Both the position numbers and the translations under genes were made by a program. Below the pieces are notes generated by a model, which searched no databases, was not told where the DNA came from, and saw only the letters and a program-made list of their open reading frames with translations. 64,000 nt of DNA from Anodontia alba (lineage: Eukaryota; Mollusca; Bivalvia; Lucinida; Lucinidae), in the NCBI GenBank assembly GCA_964016985.1, contig OZ024825.1, positions 5,140,056-5,204,055 of the forward strand, in the 5' to 3' direction. This document shows positions 29,001-44,000 of this stretch, one piece after another. Numbering within the stretch: the first letter of the stretch is position 1; each line of letters starts with the position of its first letter.

Positions 29001-32000
29001 CAAAACACTTGTTGACATATTAGAATATTTGATGACTGTTGCAACAGGTGCCACCTGCATGTGAATCCATGTAGATAGTAGGCCTGGAGACTGTTGCATT
29101 AATATGTATAAATGTAAGAAATATTGCAAATAAAGTGGTAATTGAATAGTATTTTGGAAACTGTTGTTTAACTTGAGCAGAACAGTTATAAAATGTTTTA
29201 CAAGCAAATCTCTTTGGTCTGAATTATAGATAGTATAAATCATGTAGATTTCTGCTTATTTCAGCAGCATTCTCTTGGTTGCTAACCCTAGTGCAATCCT
29301 TTCGTAATATTGCGAAATAGCCTCTATGATTGTCAGGAGACCTTCAACAATAATTGCATAGTTTAATGTTATGTACAAACAACCATGGAAAACAAAATGT
29401 TAGGAATGCCCCGGGAGAGTATATATAGTCCAGGTTTGATCATGTCAAGTGCTTATTGCTTATTGTTTAGGGCTTAGTGATAAGTCAGAACACAACGCGA
29501 ATGGAAATGTTTAGGCAGTGTCTCTCTCTGGTGCGGCTGAGTAGGGCCAGAGATGAGACAACTGATTGAATTTAATTAATTTTAGAAAATTGTAATAAAA
29601 CAAAACGATGAAAACTTTTTAGAGACTTTATTTTCTATGAAGGAAAACAGAAATACTATACGATCATAGCAATAGATAACCTTGTTATGTAACACCATAG
29701 AAAATTGTTCGAGACATGGGTAGTTCGAGCCAATGAGGGTTAATCATGGTGCCAGGTCAGGAGGCAAATAGCGATAATTTAGTAAAACATTTTCGATTTA
29801 CTACACAACAATTGTATGTTGTGTGTACTCATTAGAATTGCCTCGATGAGGCAATTCTAATGAGTACCCACAACATACAATTTCATGATGAAATAAGAAA
29901 ATTTCCCTAAATATTTGTTTTTCTTGAGCTAGCAGAAGAATTTTGTAGGGACTCAAAAATGAGTTCGAATTAGCCATGGTAAACGAGCCATCGGTGTTCG
30001 AGCTGTTGAGGTTCGACTGTATTTCATACATAATATGAAATTTGTTTGCATACTCCTCTTTAAAAATGCCTCTGTTTACAGCTTTTTTTGTTTATCTTAA
30101 TCACTATTCCTCCTTATGGGTGCCATAACTGGCTGTATAAAATTCTGTTTTGTTCTGTTCACACACACACATAAACACACAAACGGAGAGAAAGAGACAG
30201 GCAGACAGATGGACAGATAGACAGAGACAGAGAGAGCCACTGGCATACTTGATATGAATTATGCATATGGTTTAAAGCAGGTTTGTTTGACATATATGCC
30301 TCATATAATGTGGACATTGGAGAGGAGAGCAATGATCCTAGAACCTGGTCCATTCCTATATGTAGACTGCCACATGCAAATATATTTGGCTGAGAGATAT
30401 CAGTAGTGGAGTAACTAGTCAGCTTCATGTTTGGAAATATGGTACTAGGGATCTAGCTGCAACTAAGCCAAACTTATCATGTCGTGTAAGAGACAGCCTA
30501 GCAGATCAACTTAAGCAAAGAAAAAAAAAAAAAAAAAAGGAATAACTTTTCTGAGAACTGCATTTTCAAAGAACCGTTTGTCTAGCCTGTAACAACTTAT
30601 CAGAGGAAAATTATTAATGCAAGAAGACGCAAGAAAGTTTTCATTTTTTTTTTTCAATAAAAAAATTACCACATTAATAAAGGCTTAAACAGTGTGTATA
30701 AAATCTTCTCTGTTTAATAAATATAAAATTTATGCATTTATAATATTCCTCATAACAGCTTACCTATTTTTGCTATATAGAAAAGTAAACAATAAAAACA
30801 ACTGAATTTTAACTGCCATCTATTGTCAACCAAATTATATTTTAGCAGTAATGATATTAACATTACTTATGCTATGTAGTAAAACCTTCAATACCAGAAA
30901 AAATGATAATACAGTGACAGATTGATAACCATTTTATAAAAGCCTTACCATGGTTCAATGACATTTCATCAAAAAACAGTTTATCAAAATGGCATTTTGT
31001 TAAATGACGCAATGTGTCAACAAAATGTTATGTCAAATCAATGACACCCGCATCACGAAAACATGCCTATATAATTTTGACCCCCTTAAACCCCACTTTT
31101 ATATAGTAAAACTGGGGTTTACAGGGGTATACATTATTTTTCTTATTTCTGCTCAAAAACATAGATTGTGGGTACTCATTAGAACTGCCTCACCGAGGCA
31201 GTTCTAACGAGTACCCACAATCTATGTTTTGAGCAGAAACATGAAAAATATCAGTCTTTTTTATCTGAAAATTTTCAGTTTTTGGAGGTGAAATTTTCTA
31301 TACATTTGAATAGGCGTGTTTTCGTAATGACAACCTCTTTATAACATTATTTGTGGGATCCAAATCCCAAAGAGTGTTATCTAAACAACTGTTGTATCCA
31401 AACAAAAATATATAGATTATGTAGAAAAATGACCATAAATGGTCATTTTTCTACATAATCTATACAATTTTGTTTGGATACAACATTTTGGGGATCCAGC
31501 TTTAAACCATCTTATATCTAAAACCATGCTATAATTAATTGTTTTATAAAGAGATTGTTGTGTGCTAAATTAATCACATTTCACCAAATTTGGTAAAAAA
31601 TACACATACATATAAAACCTACAAATTATGGTGCCCTTTCATGTATATCACAAGAATATACAAAAAAAAAAAAAATACTCATGTGTGCACAAACATAATA
31701 TTGGTATCTCAGCATACTTATAGGAGCTTATAGGAAAAATATATCATTAATTATTTTGAAGTAAGTTTTTGAGTAAATGAAGCACTGAAATGAGCCACAA
31801 CATAAGAAAACGTACCTTCTGATATGTGAGTCCAACTTAGACTCAAATCAGCCTGTGCATATGTGCAGTCTGATCAGAGTCATTGTTGTCTGCATGAAGA
31901 AACTTTGCATCCTTGGCTATCCAAAAATGTGCCCAGTGAAGATTCCGACCAGAGTGCACCAATTTGCTGGGAACAAAGGTAGGTTTTCTGACGTTGCACT

Positions 32001-35000
32001 TCAAATAGATTTTATATCTTTTAGAATTGGGTGTGAATTTTTTTTAAACTGTCACATCTATCAGGTATATTTATTTCCCAAAATGTAATCTGATTCTGGT
32101 GAAATTTTGCATTAAACTGTTGCTTTGATAAAAGTAAGTTTTGACAAAATGCCATGCACCTCTTATATTACAGATGAGCTAAACATGAACATGCTGACAC
32201 TATCCATCTTTTATCTGTCAACCTTTACCACTCTCTTGGCAGATTCAGCAGTTGACAAATTGATGATATTTTCTTTTTTTTCCAGAAACAGGATTTGACA
32301 TTTCATGCAAATTGTCTCCATAGGAGACAATTTGCATGAAATGTCAAATCCTGATTCCTTGGGAAAATAAGAAAAATATTTCAAAATGTCGTCTGCTCAT
32401 AATATTACCCCGAGTGCTAAGAAGCAGACAACAAATCAGTGCTCATATCTCCTAATAACAGGGGTATCCAGAAAATTATTTTTTCTTATTTCTCCATGAA
32501 AGCATATATTGTTGCAACTCATCAGAAGTGCTTCACTGAAGTGCTTCTAATGAGTACCCATAAAGTAGACTTATGTGGTACTCATTAGAAGTACATTTTT
32601 TTGTCTCAGACCTAATAATTCCCGGACTTGTCACAAAAGGAACTGCCAAAATATGTTGTCTTGGCTTGACTTTAGCGCTATTGTACAGCATTATGGTCAT
32701 TAAAAATGATTTGGATAATAACTGAAGGTGTAATAAATTGTTTTTAATGGGTTTGGGAGAAAAAAAAATGGGTGAATTTCTGATGATTTTCTGCTAAAAG
32801 TGCCAAAAATAGATACCTAGGTTTCTTGTTGATGATTACAAAAACCGTTCAATTTTCCTTATATATAATGCTGCAGTCTTAAAGGTTATATATTGAATTA
32901 TTGCTTTTTGAAAACAAATTTCAGTTATTTGAAGAAATGATTGAGATATCAGCATTTCAATGTCATCGTACAAAATCATGAAAACTCAGCCAAGACAACA
33001 TATTTCCTGTAAACACAATACCTGTACTGTAGTTACTAGTCCAGTGTATTTTGGGTCAAAGTTTTGAGGAGAAGTAGGAAATTATTAACACTTGTTGGTT
33101 GTAAAAATAAAGCAACATCTTACCTGGAGTTACAAGTGTTATTTTTCTTCTTATTATTTTTTTTTCTCAAGAAAACAATGCTTGAAGTTTCATGCCTACT
33201 TCATGTGTGAAAACCAGAAAAGAAAAAAGGAAACATGTTGTCTATTGATACTCTAGTTTAGCATGCAATACACAAATTTTAAACAATGTAACACAATGAC
33301 TGGCTACACCTAAGAGGACTCCAGCTGAAAGTTTTTCTTCCACTTCAGGGAGGCCAAACCAACAAAAAAAAGTATTATTGTAATAACCCTAAGTATTGGT
33401 ACAGATAGGCCTTTGCAAACAGTGTAGACCCAGATCAGATGCCACAGAATGTGGCATCTGATCAGGGTCTACACTGTTTGCCATACATACAGCAGTATTT
33501 TAGACACATTGAGAGGTAGAAGAATGGACTATTTCAAATTTAAGGACAAGTATGGTAAGCAGGTAAAGTGTCCCAATACTTGCTATGATTTTTTTTTCAG
33601 TGAATTTTCTATTCTTAAGGGAAAGTAAATATTTTCAAAGGTGAGATGGGAATCTACTCTTAAAGCAAAACATTTACTCCAAAACAGAACAAATTCTTTC
33701 CTTAATGAGAACAGACACACTCTCAGGAGAGGGAACTAAGTTGCATTGTTTTCACCTACTGTCTGAAACAGGGTCTATGCTAAAAGGAAAGTGTTTGTTC
33801 CTTTTGGTAGAAAATTCTTTCCTTTCAGAGTAGACCCATTTTCAGAAGGGTCTCAGTTTGCAACAAACCATACAGGGTTACAACTCATTTGTACAAACAT
33901 GATGAAAAATCTACCAAGTGTATCAAGTCCCATTAAGAGACCCCCCACCCCCTCCTCACCTTTGAGAAGGGAGGCAAATACTTTCTGGGAGAAAAGGTCA
34001 TAGTTTAACTCTTATAGCTCCAATCACAACTGCAGCAGATGACATTCTGATATTTTTTTCAGAGAAAATATGGCTTGATACTGCATGTGAATCATCTGTT
34101 AGTCATGCCTTATTTTTTCAGGAAAATATAACTTAAACAATAAATAAATAAATAAAATTTTGTCTGCTCCAATTTGGCATGACCTGGTCCCAGCAGACAC
34201 ATGACATCTATACAACATCGCCTCAACATCGATGCAACGTCATGACGTTGCATCGACGTTGAGATAATGTTGTAAAAATGTCATGTGCCTGCTGGGGTAG
34301 TTTAGGCTCTGCATGCTGGATAAAAAATTCAGCAGATATCCATTTGTTGTCTGCTGAAACTGCCCTGAGGGTGGTAAAGGTTAAATAGACTTTTGTAGTT
34401 CTCAGGCTCCGAGGTTATAAAACTTTTTTCATGCTCAACTCAGCTAAGCATGAAATTTGTCCTGCTAATAAATCTCAAATTACTAACAATTGCAAATTCT
34501 TTTTTGCTAAACATAGCTGAGCATGAAAATTTCTTTGCTAATAAATATGAAAATGCCAACTATTGTTGGCATTTTCATATTTATTAGTAGAGAAAATTTT
34601 ATGCTCAGCTGAGTTGAGCATGAAAAAGTTTTATAACCTCTGGGCCAGGATAGGCATGGTTAGGAGTTTCAATGTCTGAATAGTTTGGGTAAAACAAGGG
34701 TTTCATGTAAAGTTGTGGAAATCCCTCTAGTACCCAGCACTATATAATTTACTAACCTTTCACTGACTATGAAGACGAGTATCATTCTATTTGTGGCCCT
34801 GGGACTCACTTGGAAGGTCAATTCTAGTCGCTCAGTTGTTGTCTGGTGGGAATCAAACTGGGGATTATACTTGTACTGTAGGATCGACTTTCCCGTGAAA
34901 AAACCAGAGGCCTCTAAATATAAGACAAACCAAATGTGAATAAATGAGAAAAATGGGTTTGTAAAAACAATGGCAGGGCCAGAACCAGATGTGGTTGGTT

Positions 35001-38000
35001 GGGTTCAGTTGAACCAAAAATTTCATTTTCAGACAAACTTAATGTGACAAATGTTTCATCATGAAAACATGCCTATATAATTTTGACCCCCTTAAACCCC
35101 ATTTTTATTCAATAAAACTGGGGTTTACAGGGGTATACATTATTGTTCTTATTTCTGCTCAAAAACATAGATTGTGGGTATTCGTTAGAACTGCCTCAGT
35201 GAGGCACTTCTAATGAGTACCCAAAATCTACGTTTTGAGCAGAAATATGAAAAATATCAGAATTTTTATCTGAAAACTTTAAGTTTATGGTGGTAAAATT
35301 TTCAATATATTTGAATAGGCAAGTTTTCGTAATGGATAACATATTTACCCAAATAATTATTCACTCATCTTACTTTATATCTTATATACTTCTAAAATTT
35401 CAACATGCCCATTACACTATCTGTGAACATGTTTAAATTGCAGAATGAGTTTCAAACAGAATAGGCCCTGATCAGACACCACATTCTGTGGCATCTAATC
35501 TAGATCTAAACTGTTTACTCAGGCCTGTCTGTCAAATACATAGAGCACGAAAGTATATTAATTCATCAAATCAGCTACCCTACCCCACTCAGAAATTTTT
35601 ACCACCCTATTAAATAATCCTGGATCCAACTCTGCAATGGCCGCAACTATTATGGTTTCCTATGAACAGGAGGTTTTACGTACTGACCCTCAAAATTTGG
35701 TTAAGTAAGTCAGTCATGCCTAGGCTAATAGTACAGACCAAATCAAATTGCTCCTAAAGGAGCAGTTTGCTGTGGATCTATACTGTTTGCATTCAGTCAG
35801 CACATTTTAGTGTTTAGATCAACAAAGTCAAATAGATTGATTCAGGTTCAGACTAAGTATTCAAATGATTTACTATGTCTAAATATTTAGTGTGATTAAA
35901 GTAACTCAAACAGTTACTGAAAAGTCATAAAAATTAAGCTGTGACAAAGCTATATCAGTATGTTAAAAGATTCTTAGCACCAAACAGTATGCCAAATATA
36001 AAAATCCTTCTTCTGATGCTTGCTTTGAAATCTTGGTAACAAACTAGATATATGTTTAGAGTACACAAATACCCCGTCCAGTTCATAGTCAGTCAATAAT
36101 GAACTATTAGGTCAAGGTTGTAACAGCCAAAGATGATAGCCAGGGCCCAGTTGTTCAAAGCGTCGTTAGCTTAACGAGCTCGTTAAGGGTCATTTCGTTA
36201 ACTGTTTTAGCAGATTCCATATACAATATTCTGAAATTTTTTGCTGAAAAAATGTGAGTAGCTTTTGCACTGCAAAAGCTACTCACATTTATTCAGCAAA
36301 AAATTTCAGCATATTTGCGTATCACTCGATGTAAATTTTAACGAATCGTTAACTAACTACGTCGTTAGCTTTGAACAACTGGGCCCAGATATTTTCCAGG
36401 AAAGTTTTAATTTAAATTGTTTATTTACCTGTGTTACAGGTCCGCCCAGCATACTCGCTGTATGTACAGTCACATTGGAACCTCTCGTCCTGCCACAGTT
36501 CTTCACACACTCCTCCGTTCTTACATGGCTCTGAGGCACAACCATCGTTACATAATGGTGATACTACTGTCAACAGAAAACACAATGAAAATAACATCTA
36601 CAGCTCTTTGTTAGGAACCTGTATTTTTCCATATATATGAAACTATATAGACAACCCAGACCAGTCTAAGCATCTGACCACAGCCTACATTTGCCGACCC
36701 TATTTACCCTAGATATTTGGAAGCACTTTGGTTGGGGCTACACCATTTGCCATTCAGTCACCAAACAGTCAAATGGACTTGTTCAAATTCCAGTATAAGT
36801 ATGGTAAATATCTGGAGTAATTAAAGCAGACAAACTCATTACTGGGATCTTGTAGACAGTGAAAATCCTGATCAAACAGTTTTACAGGTTGCTCTGGTCT
36901 TGATCTTAGCTGTTCACATACAATCAGCTATCTTAAAAATTTACCTTAAAACATGTGTGTAGCCAGCAAAGACTCAGATCAGCTTGCATATTTCAGAAGT
37001 CTGATAGACAAGAATGCAATGTTTCTTCAGAAGACTCTGATCGACTTGTGTGCATGATCAGACTGATCTGAGTTTTTCTGGGTTTACATCTCACAAGGTA
37101 TGCTATTATATACACTCGACTCTCATTATCTCGAATTCCAAGGAACTCACTGAAACACTTTGAGATATCCGTACCTTGACATATCAGAGTTGAGAGAGTG
37201 AGGAAAACAATAAAACCACATTTAACAAATGAATATGTAATTTGACTCTTGAAGTTAGAAATATATATATAAAATAATGTGGAATTATTATGTGGAATTA
37301 TTGTGAACATTATTTTGTTACCTGTTGTCATAGTTTCTGGTTAGAACAGGGACCAGATTTTCACTTCGAGATAAGCGGTAATTCGAAATAAGCTAGTTCA
37401 AGATAATGAGGTTCGACTGTACCTATAAATGATACCATTTTCAAGCATTTAAGTTTCTTACAGTCTGATCTAAAAAACTGGATCAGTTGAGAGTCTGAAT
37501 TTTTTCAGCTCCACATTGAACCCTCTCAATCCAGGTTTGTTAATGTTGACATCAAGATGTCTAAGCAGCATGTGTGTAATGTTAATTCCCACATCTTCAT
37601 CTGCTCCCTTTTAGTGGCCACTAAAGCATCATTAAAAATTGTAGCAGAGAATTTGTTGTTTTGTTGTTGTTGTTTTTTTTTTTTAAGAAAATAAAGCTAG
37701 ACATTTCATGTGAAGTATCTGAATTGCGGATTGTCAGCTATGACTGTTGTGAATAGTATATTATTAATACAGCAGCATGATCTGAAACTATGTAACATGT
37801 TTCGTGAATGTTCCCAGATGTTTTCTACAGTAAATGTCCAAAAATTTTGTTAACCAAAGTGTCTGACAAAATGCAATATAAAAACAGTGCATACCAGATC
37901 AGACTGCTCCTTTAGTTTGATCAGGTCTACACTGTTTCCCATTCCACTATGTATTCTAAGAAACAACTGCATAAAATAGTAAATACAGGTGCATCACGTT

Positions 38001-41000
38001 ATCTCGAACTTGCTTATCTTGAAAGCACCACTTATGTCGAAGTGATCTTCCATTCCCGAACATTTTCCCTATATTTTATTGCATTTCGACCCCTTTTGTG
38101 TTGAACTCGTTTAAAATGAAAACTCTGCTATTTTGAAGTGATTTTCTATTCCTGATAAGCAGTTTTACATTATTTTACCACCGCTTGTATCGAAGTCAAA
38201 ATCTGTCGGCCAAAGAGGCGCCATGCTTTTTTTGTCAATCACTTACAGCTGTGTAATTTCCTTGCTTCTGCGATACAAAAGTCTAACAACTTGGTTGATA
38301 AACAAAGTAATTCACCTTTAAATTATCGAATAATATCCTTTAATTGAGCTCACATCAATCCATTATTGCGAATGATGTCTGATTAGAGCTTGTAAATGAT
38401 GCCAAATTATTGTTCACTAATCAGCTGTTGTGTAGACTAATTGACCTTGATTATGTGTATATGTCACAGCCAGGTGCGTTCGACTAGAACCTCCAAGAAA
38501 TTAGGGCAACTTTCAATTTTTATTGACTGAGCACTGTTAAGCAGCTTCTTTTGATGAGAGCGGTTATAAACATTCTATAATTTCTGTTGCCACCATCTCA
38601 AAATTAGTGTCATAAATGAGTAACCCACAAAGAGGATATTTAATGTACCGTTATCATCTGCTCAATAACTTAGTCTCAACTTAACTTGCGACAGTAATGG
38701 ATACTATTCAAGTACCTGAAGTCTGCGAGCTGGCCATAAGCAGGTTGCCTATCGTCAGCAGACCTATCTGACAGCTAACTGAGGGAAAGCACATTGTCAA
38801 GCTAGAGATAACTTGGTAGCTTCCCTGAAGTAATACCAAGAGGAAGATAACCAACAGTGACAGTAAGAGGGAATGTTTTGCTTCTGCTGACGATGACCTT
38901 GACTAGATGGCTGCACCCACGCCACCTAGACTGGCAGCCTTGTTCAACAATGATGTGTGTGTTACACCATCACCGACCACAGAGGTCAGGTGGACACCAC
39001 CACTACAGAGGTCTAGTACTCCCACCACCGCCTCAGAGCCTACAACTGACCACTCTCCCCTAGGGAAGTGGAAGGAATAAATCTCCAAGAAGAAGAAGAA
39101 AGCGCTCAAGGCATCGACTCCCAAGAAAGAACAGCCACCTGCACAGCGGAGGAGGACTCCACCACTAGAGCAGCTGAGGATGATACTGCGGATTCAAGCG
39201 CCAATAGCCTCAGCTCCAGCACCAGCTCCTAGACTGTTTCCTCCACAGAAACAGGAAGACAAGGAGAAGTTCCTGCTCTCAGGCTGTGGCAAGTCATACC
39301 TGCTACATGAAAGGTATGACTTGGACGAAGTGAGGACACTTGTGAAGAACAACGGCAAGCAGGTACCATCATCAAAGCTTACTAGCTACCCGACGAGGAT
39401 GGAAACACCACCGAAACAGTTCCCGTCTACTTTATAGACATCGTAGACTGGTTTCTCCTGAAGGGCCCCACCTCCAAGTATAACTAAAAGAAGTTCTACG
39501 ATGACATACAGGAGAAGTTTATGAAAACCACTCCAGTCGATAACAACATGCTATGGTACAACAAGCTGGAAAGATGTTGCACCGGTACAGACCACCCTAA
39601 GAGGACAGCTCAGCTGAGATCTTAGTCTGCTATTCCTGGCTCTTTTTAGGGCCACGCAGCATAGACATGTTGGGCGAGTGTAGTATTACATTGTGCATTA
39701 GTAATACACACATATTAAAGCCCTTTTCTTTTGACCGACCACTTTAAATTCTGAAACTTACAGACCATGACCTTATCGCATATCGTTCGATCAGGCGAGG
39801 TAGTACACGCATGAATTATGGGTGCACACCGTTTCAAGCCAAGGTCAGGGTAAAACTAATCCAGATGTCTCTGGCACTGCCTCTATGAGACTTTGTTGCC
39901 TGGTAGTGTTAAAAATCTGCTCAGTCAGTCTGCTCAATAACATTTGCGATTAAACCGTTATAATGTCTATGCTGTCTAATGCCGAGAAATCTAATGAAGG
40001 ACCCGGGTCTGATCCTGGGGGTATAGTTAGATCCGTGAAATTCACCTCTGTTGTTTATGTCTTTATTCCAATCCTGTTTTCAGTAGAAACATTATGACTA
40101 TGCAGCATTCCCATTCACGTACTGCAGTACGTAATTCAGGCAGAGAATCTGTCATGAGCGTACAGAACTGTTGGTATCTACGTACATAAACGTACCAAAA
40201 ATTTGGTGCACGTATAAATTGCAACATGCGTACGTCCTACTGAGTCAGTTTTTGCTCAATAGCATATCCTTTTAAATATTAATAAAGCATCGAAACAATG
40301 CGGTTGCTGGCGGACAATAATGAACGCATTCGACCTGTCCATTGAAACGGACGGGATTCCCAGAATGTATTTATATTCTTACCGAGAGGGATAAGATTAT
40401 TGTTCATTGGTTATTGTGTATGATCTTTTTTGCATTATCCAATCACTGACGATCATTACATTTATCGCAGTTCAGTGGGCACCGCTTTTTCTCCGAGTTT
40501 CGATACAGCTCGGTTCGCTCAAGTGTATACAAAAGTTGTCAATTAGATTAGTAATATTTTGTTTCATTTAGATTAATTTAGGATAGTTGTACCGCTGCAT
40601 GACTACTTTAGCCAAGTTTTTAATGACAGTTATCAACAAAAACCTGTACTTATCGCTGTAAAATCTACATGTCATAAGTTTTCGCGACTTCCTAATTTCC
40701 CGAAAAAGTTTAATTATTCAGTCAATAAACACTGTTATGAATATTAAAAACGCTCAGAACCCCCAGGAAAATGTCATACACTCTTTCATAGAATTTCCCA
40801 TCTTTCATGCCATTTTGCAGTAGCGATTTTCTATAAAATCAGTATGTCCGGCTCACACGGAACGAAAGGAACAACATTCTGGACAGAACCTGTTTTCGAA
40901 CATTGTATCTAGGAAGCTTTAATAGTACTTGAACTTGGCTGTTAGTATTAGGTTCTTTTGACTGAAGAATATGTTTTGGAAAAGTGATGTCTTGATATGA

Positions 41001-44000
41001 TTGAAGCACAGTTTTCCTTTTATTTTAAATACTAAGACAAAGTACCTAAAACTGACCACAATGACATTTAAAGTATAAAGTCTTCCCAGCGCTTAACAAT
41101 GCATTTAATTACCCCAAAATATGTGTACCCTCGAAAAGTGATCTGTACCCCCAAATGCTAAACCCAAGGGGTACATGTACCCCTAAATCAAAATGTGAGT
41201 GGGAATGCTGGACTATGTGCACATGTACTTCCATACTGAAACATACATGTCATTGTAGAAATGCTGATTCTACCAAAGTGCTCAGTTTGTACATGTATAT
41301 TGGTGATGTCACAATTTGCTTATCTCGAACTTCGGATAACTCGAAGTAGTTTCTCAATTCCCTTGGACTTCGACATATCGAGGTTACACTGTATGCCAAA
41401 AACATATGGAATAAAGTGTTTGAAGTTTTAGGTCATTCACTGTATACAATTTCATATTTGAAAAAAATTTACAATGTCAGTCAAAAATGGGTTAAGATAA
41501 TTGAAACTGTTACCATTAGTGCTGATAGCTTTTTCTTGAAGTCTGAAGATTGTCTCTCCAATCTTGAGTCCTCTAATACAACCATGGAGAGAAGGAAAGG
41601 ATGTCATGTTAGCTGGTACCCCACCCACATATACATGAACATTTCTGTCTGTTTGTTTCAGTGGTCTGTATGGCTTCACCGTTTCTTCTGTAATATACAA
41701 ACTAAGGCTGGCTAATCAGAGCTGAAAAGATTATCCATTATCGGTCCTGCCATTACCATCGATAATTGATTAGTAATCACCGAAGATTTGGTCATAATTT
41801 TACCTGTCTGTCAGAGCATGACTCTTACCATATGTTGTACTTAACTGTATGTATTTGATCTAACAGGCCTGAGCAAACAGTGTAGACCCAGATGAGACGC
41901 CGCAAATGCAGCGTCTCATCTGGGTCTGCACTGTTTACCACTCATCCAGCTATTTTAGACACAACATTGGGTAGTACATTGTACTTGTTCAAATTATAGA
42001 TTAAGTATGGTAAGGAGTCGAGGTGTCTGAATACTAAGGGTAAATAGGGTAAAGTAAGAGACACAGAAATTAAATGATTGATTATTATCAAATCTGTAAC
42101 GATTATCATTTTTGTGGAATTTATTGATCAATTAATCAATTATCCGATTAATTGTTCCAACCTTAATACAAACATACATGAGGCTCCAGAGAAAGCTATT
42201 TGGAGTTTTACTGCCCAGTCAACACTATGATCATGCTGAGCTAGCCAGTAAACATACACACACTTTTCTCTAAATGTTTAATCAGTACTATGTGAACATA
42301 CTTTTGCCAGTATCTGACACTTGCCCATCTTACATATGTAGAAGGGAGAAAATGGCCATAGAAATTATTTCATGATCAACCTCCACAAAAATTATGTGCC
42401 AAATAAAACTAAACTTGGGAGCATACATGTAGAGACTGAAAACCAAAGCTCAGGATAAAAGGTGTATCTAGATAAATATTTTTCTTATTTCTCCATATAA
42501 AAAAATATGTGGGTACCATTCTAATGGGTATCCATAATGTATGTTTTCATGGAGACTTAAAAATATATCAATAGCTTTTGGGAGAAAAAATAACCTGTCT
42601 TATCTGGAGCTATGGTGAAGATACAGATCAGCACCTGTACAGCCTTGTTAGGGTCTTCACTGTCCACACACAGACTCCTGGATACAGAAAGCATTGCATA
42701 TGAACAGCAAAGACCCTGATGTCCTGACTTCACTGTACAGATAGGTCTCACTGCTCTTGTGAACACTGGAAGCCACTTGAGCCATAATGTGTGAAAATCT
42801 ACCTTATTATATACATGGGGTGATCATAAATTCAAGAACTTTTACTGTAGTGATTAAAATATTGGCTCAACTATAAAATTTGCACGGTGCAAGTTACAGC
42901 CAATTACAAGCAACATCATCTAGTTATTATGTTCATGACATCATTCAGTAGTTAATAAAATACATTTCTGATATCTCACATCACGCTCACCCTTGAGAAA
43001 TGGCTGACGACATTGTCGCAGAACAGAGGAGGATAATTAAATTCTACTTAAAATTAAGGAAGAATTTTACCGAAATCAAAGAGGATTTGCAAAAAGTGTA
43101 TGGAAAAGCTGCTCTTGTGAAAATCTTGCATTCATAAATGGTGGCACAGATTTAGAGACAGCAGAAAGACCTCCAGAGATGACACTCATCCTGGGTATCT
43201 TGTGACACGGACTAGGAAAGAAATATGTGCTGCTAGGGAGTCATATGTAATGGAAGATAGATGAGTGATGGTTCTAAAAGAGGCTGAGTAGTTCAACTTA
43301 AGCTATGGTGCAGCCCAAGAAATTCTGACCAGTAAACTGGAATTAAAACCTGTTTGTGCCATTGCGTACCTCATTTGCTTCAGCCTGATCAAAAGATGAT
43401 AAGGGTGCAAATCTGTCATGACCTTACAAGTTGATAAACAGGAAATGGGTTTCTAAATACAATAGTGACATGTGAAAAAACATGGTTTCACTTCTTTGAG
43501 CCTGAAAGCAAGCAACAGAGTCTGTGTGGAAGCATGCTTCATTGCCATAACCTGTGAAAGCTCTACTTTCTAAGTCTGTGGGTCAAATAATGTTGATCAT
43601 AATCTGTGATACCAGAGGAACAGTAATGAATCATATGGTGCCAGCTAAAATGAGTACTATGCACATCTCATTCGGATCCCATTTCAAAGAGCCATTTGAG
43701 ACAAGCTTCCAGATCTTGCTAGCTTGGGGTTCATTTTGCATCAGAACAATGCTTCTGTGCACTTGAGTGAAGTCCACACTCCAGGAACTAGGCATAGAAA
43801 CTCAACCTCACCCACCTTATAGTTCATAATTGGCAATATGTGCCTTCTTCTATTTCCGAATGTGAAAGATCAGTTGCATGGAATTAAATATGAGATACAC
43901 AAAGAAATTAGTATGGTTATAATGGCAAAGCTTAGACTAGTATCCATGTTGGCTTTATGTCATGCATTTGATGAGTGGTTGTGCAGATGTTGCAAGTGTA

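Larger units (their letters stand above)
28335..30019. mobile_element. Pogo-like DNA element, 1685 bp, with nested MITE
   Basis: Flanked by TA on both sides. Ends CAGTCGAACTTCAATGGCTC and, on the complement, CAGTCGAACCTCAACAGCTC match at 23 of the first 27 bases. A CATTACGAAAACATGCC MITE (28616-28931) and a hairpin (29802-29905) sit inside. No transposase was recognised. The 29000-29800 stretch shows no other feature. The pogo/Tigger assignment rests on TA and CAG ends only. Confidence 0.75.
37987..41391. mobile_element. Candidate long pogo-like element or nested composite, 3.4 kb
   Basis: Flanked by TA. The left part starts CAGGTGCATCACGTTATCTC and has repeated 'ttatctcgaac / gaagtgat'-type subterminal motifs. 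The right part, complemented, starts CAGTGTAACCTCGATATGTC and has 'cgagttatccgaagttcgagataag'. The interior is richer in CpG than the flanking intron and carries the decayed frame at 38907-39610. No DDE transposase was recognised. Pairing of these two ends as one element is an inference. Confidence 0.5.

Noticed and set aside
28335..30019. Viral or retroviral insertion
   Set aside because: No gag, polymerase or LTR pattern; TA-flanked inverted ends fit a DNA element.
36265..36640. Plus-strand frames overlapping exon f
   Set aside because: Shadows of the minus-strand EGF exon; the minus frame has phase-matched splice sites and six cysteines in register.
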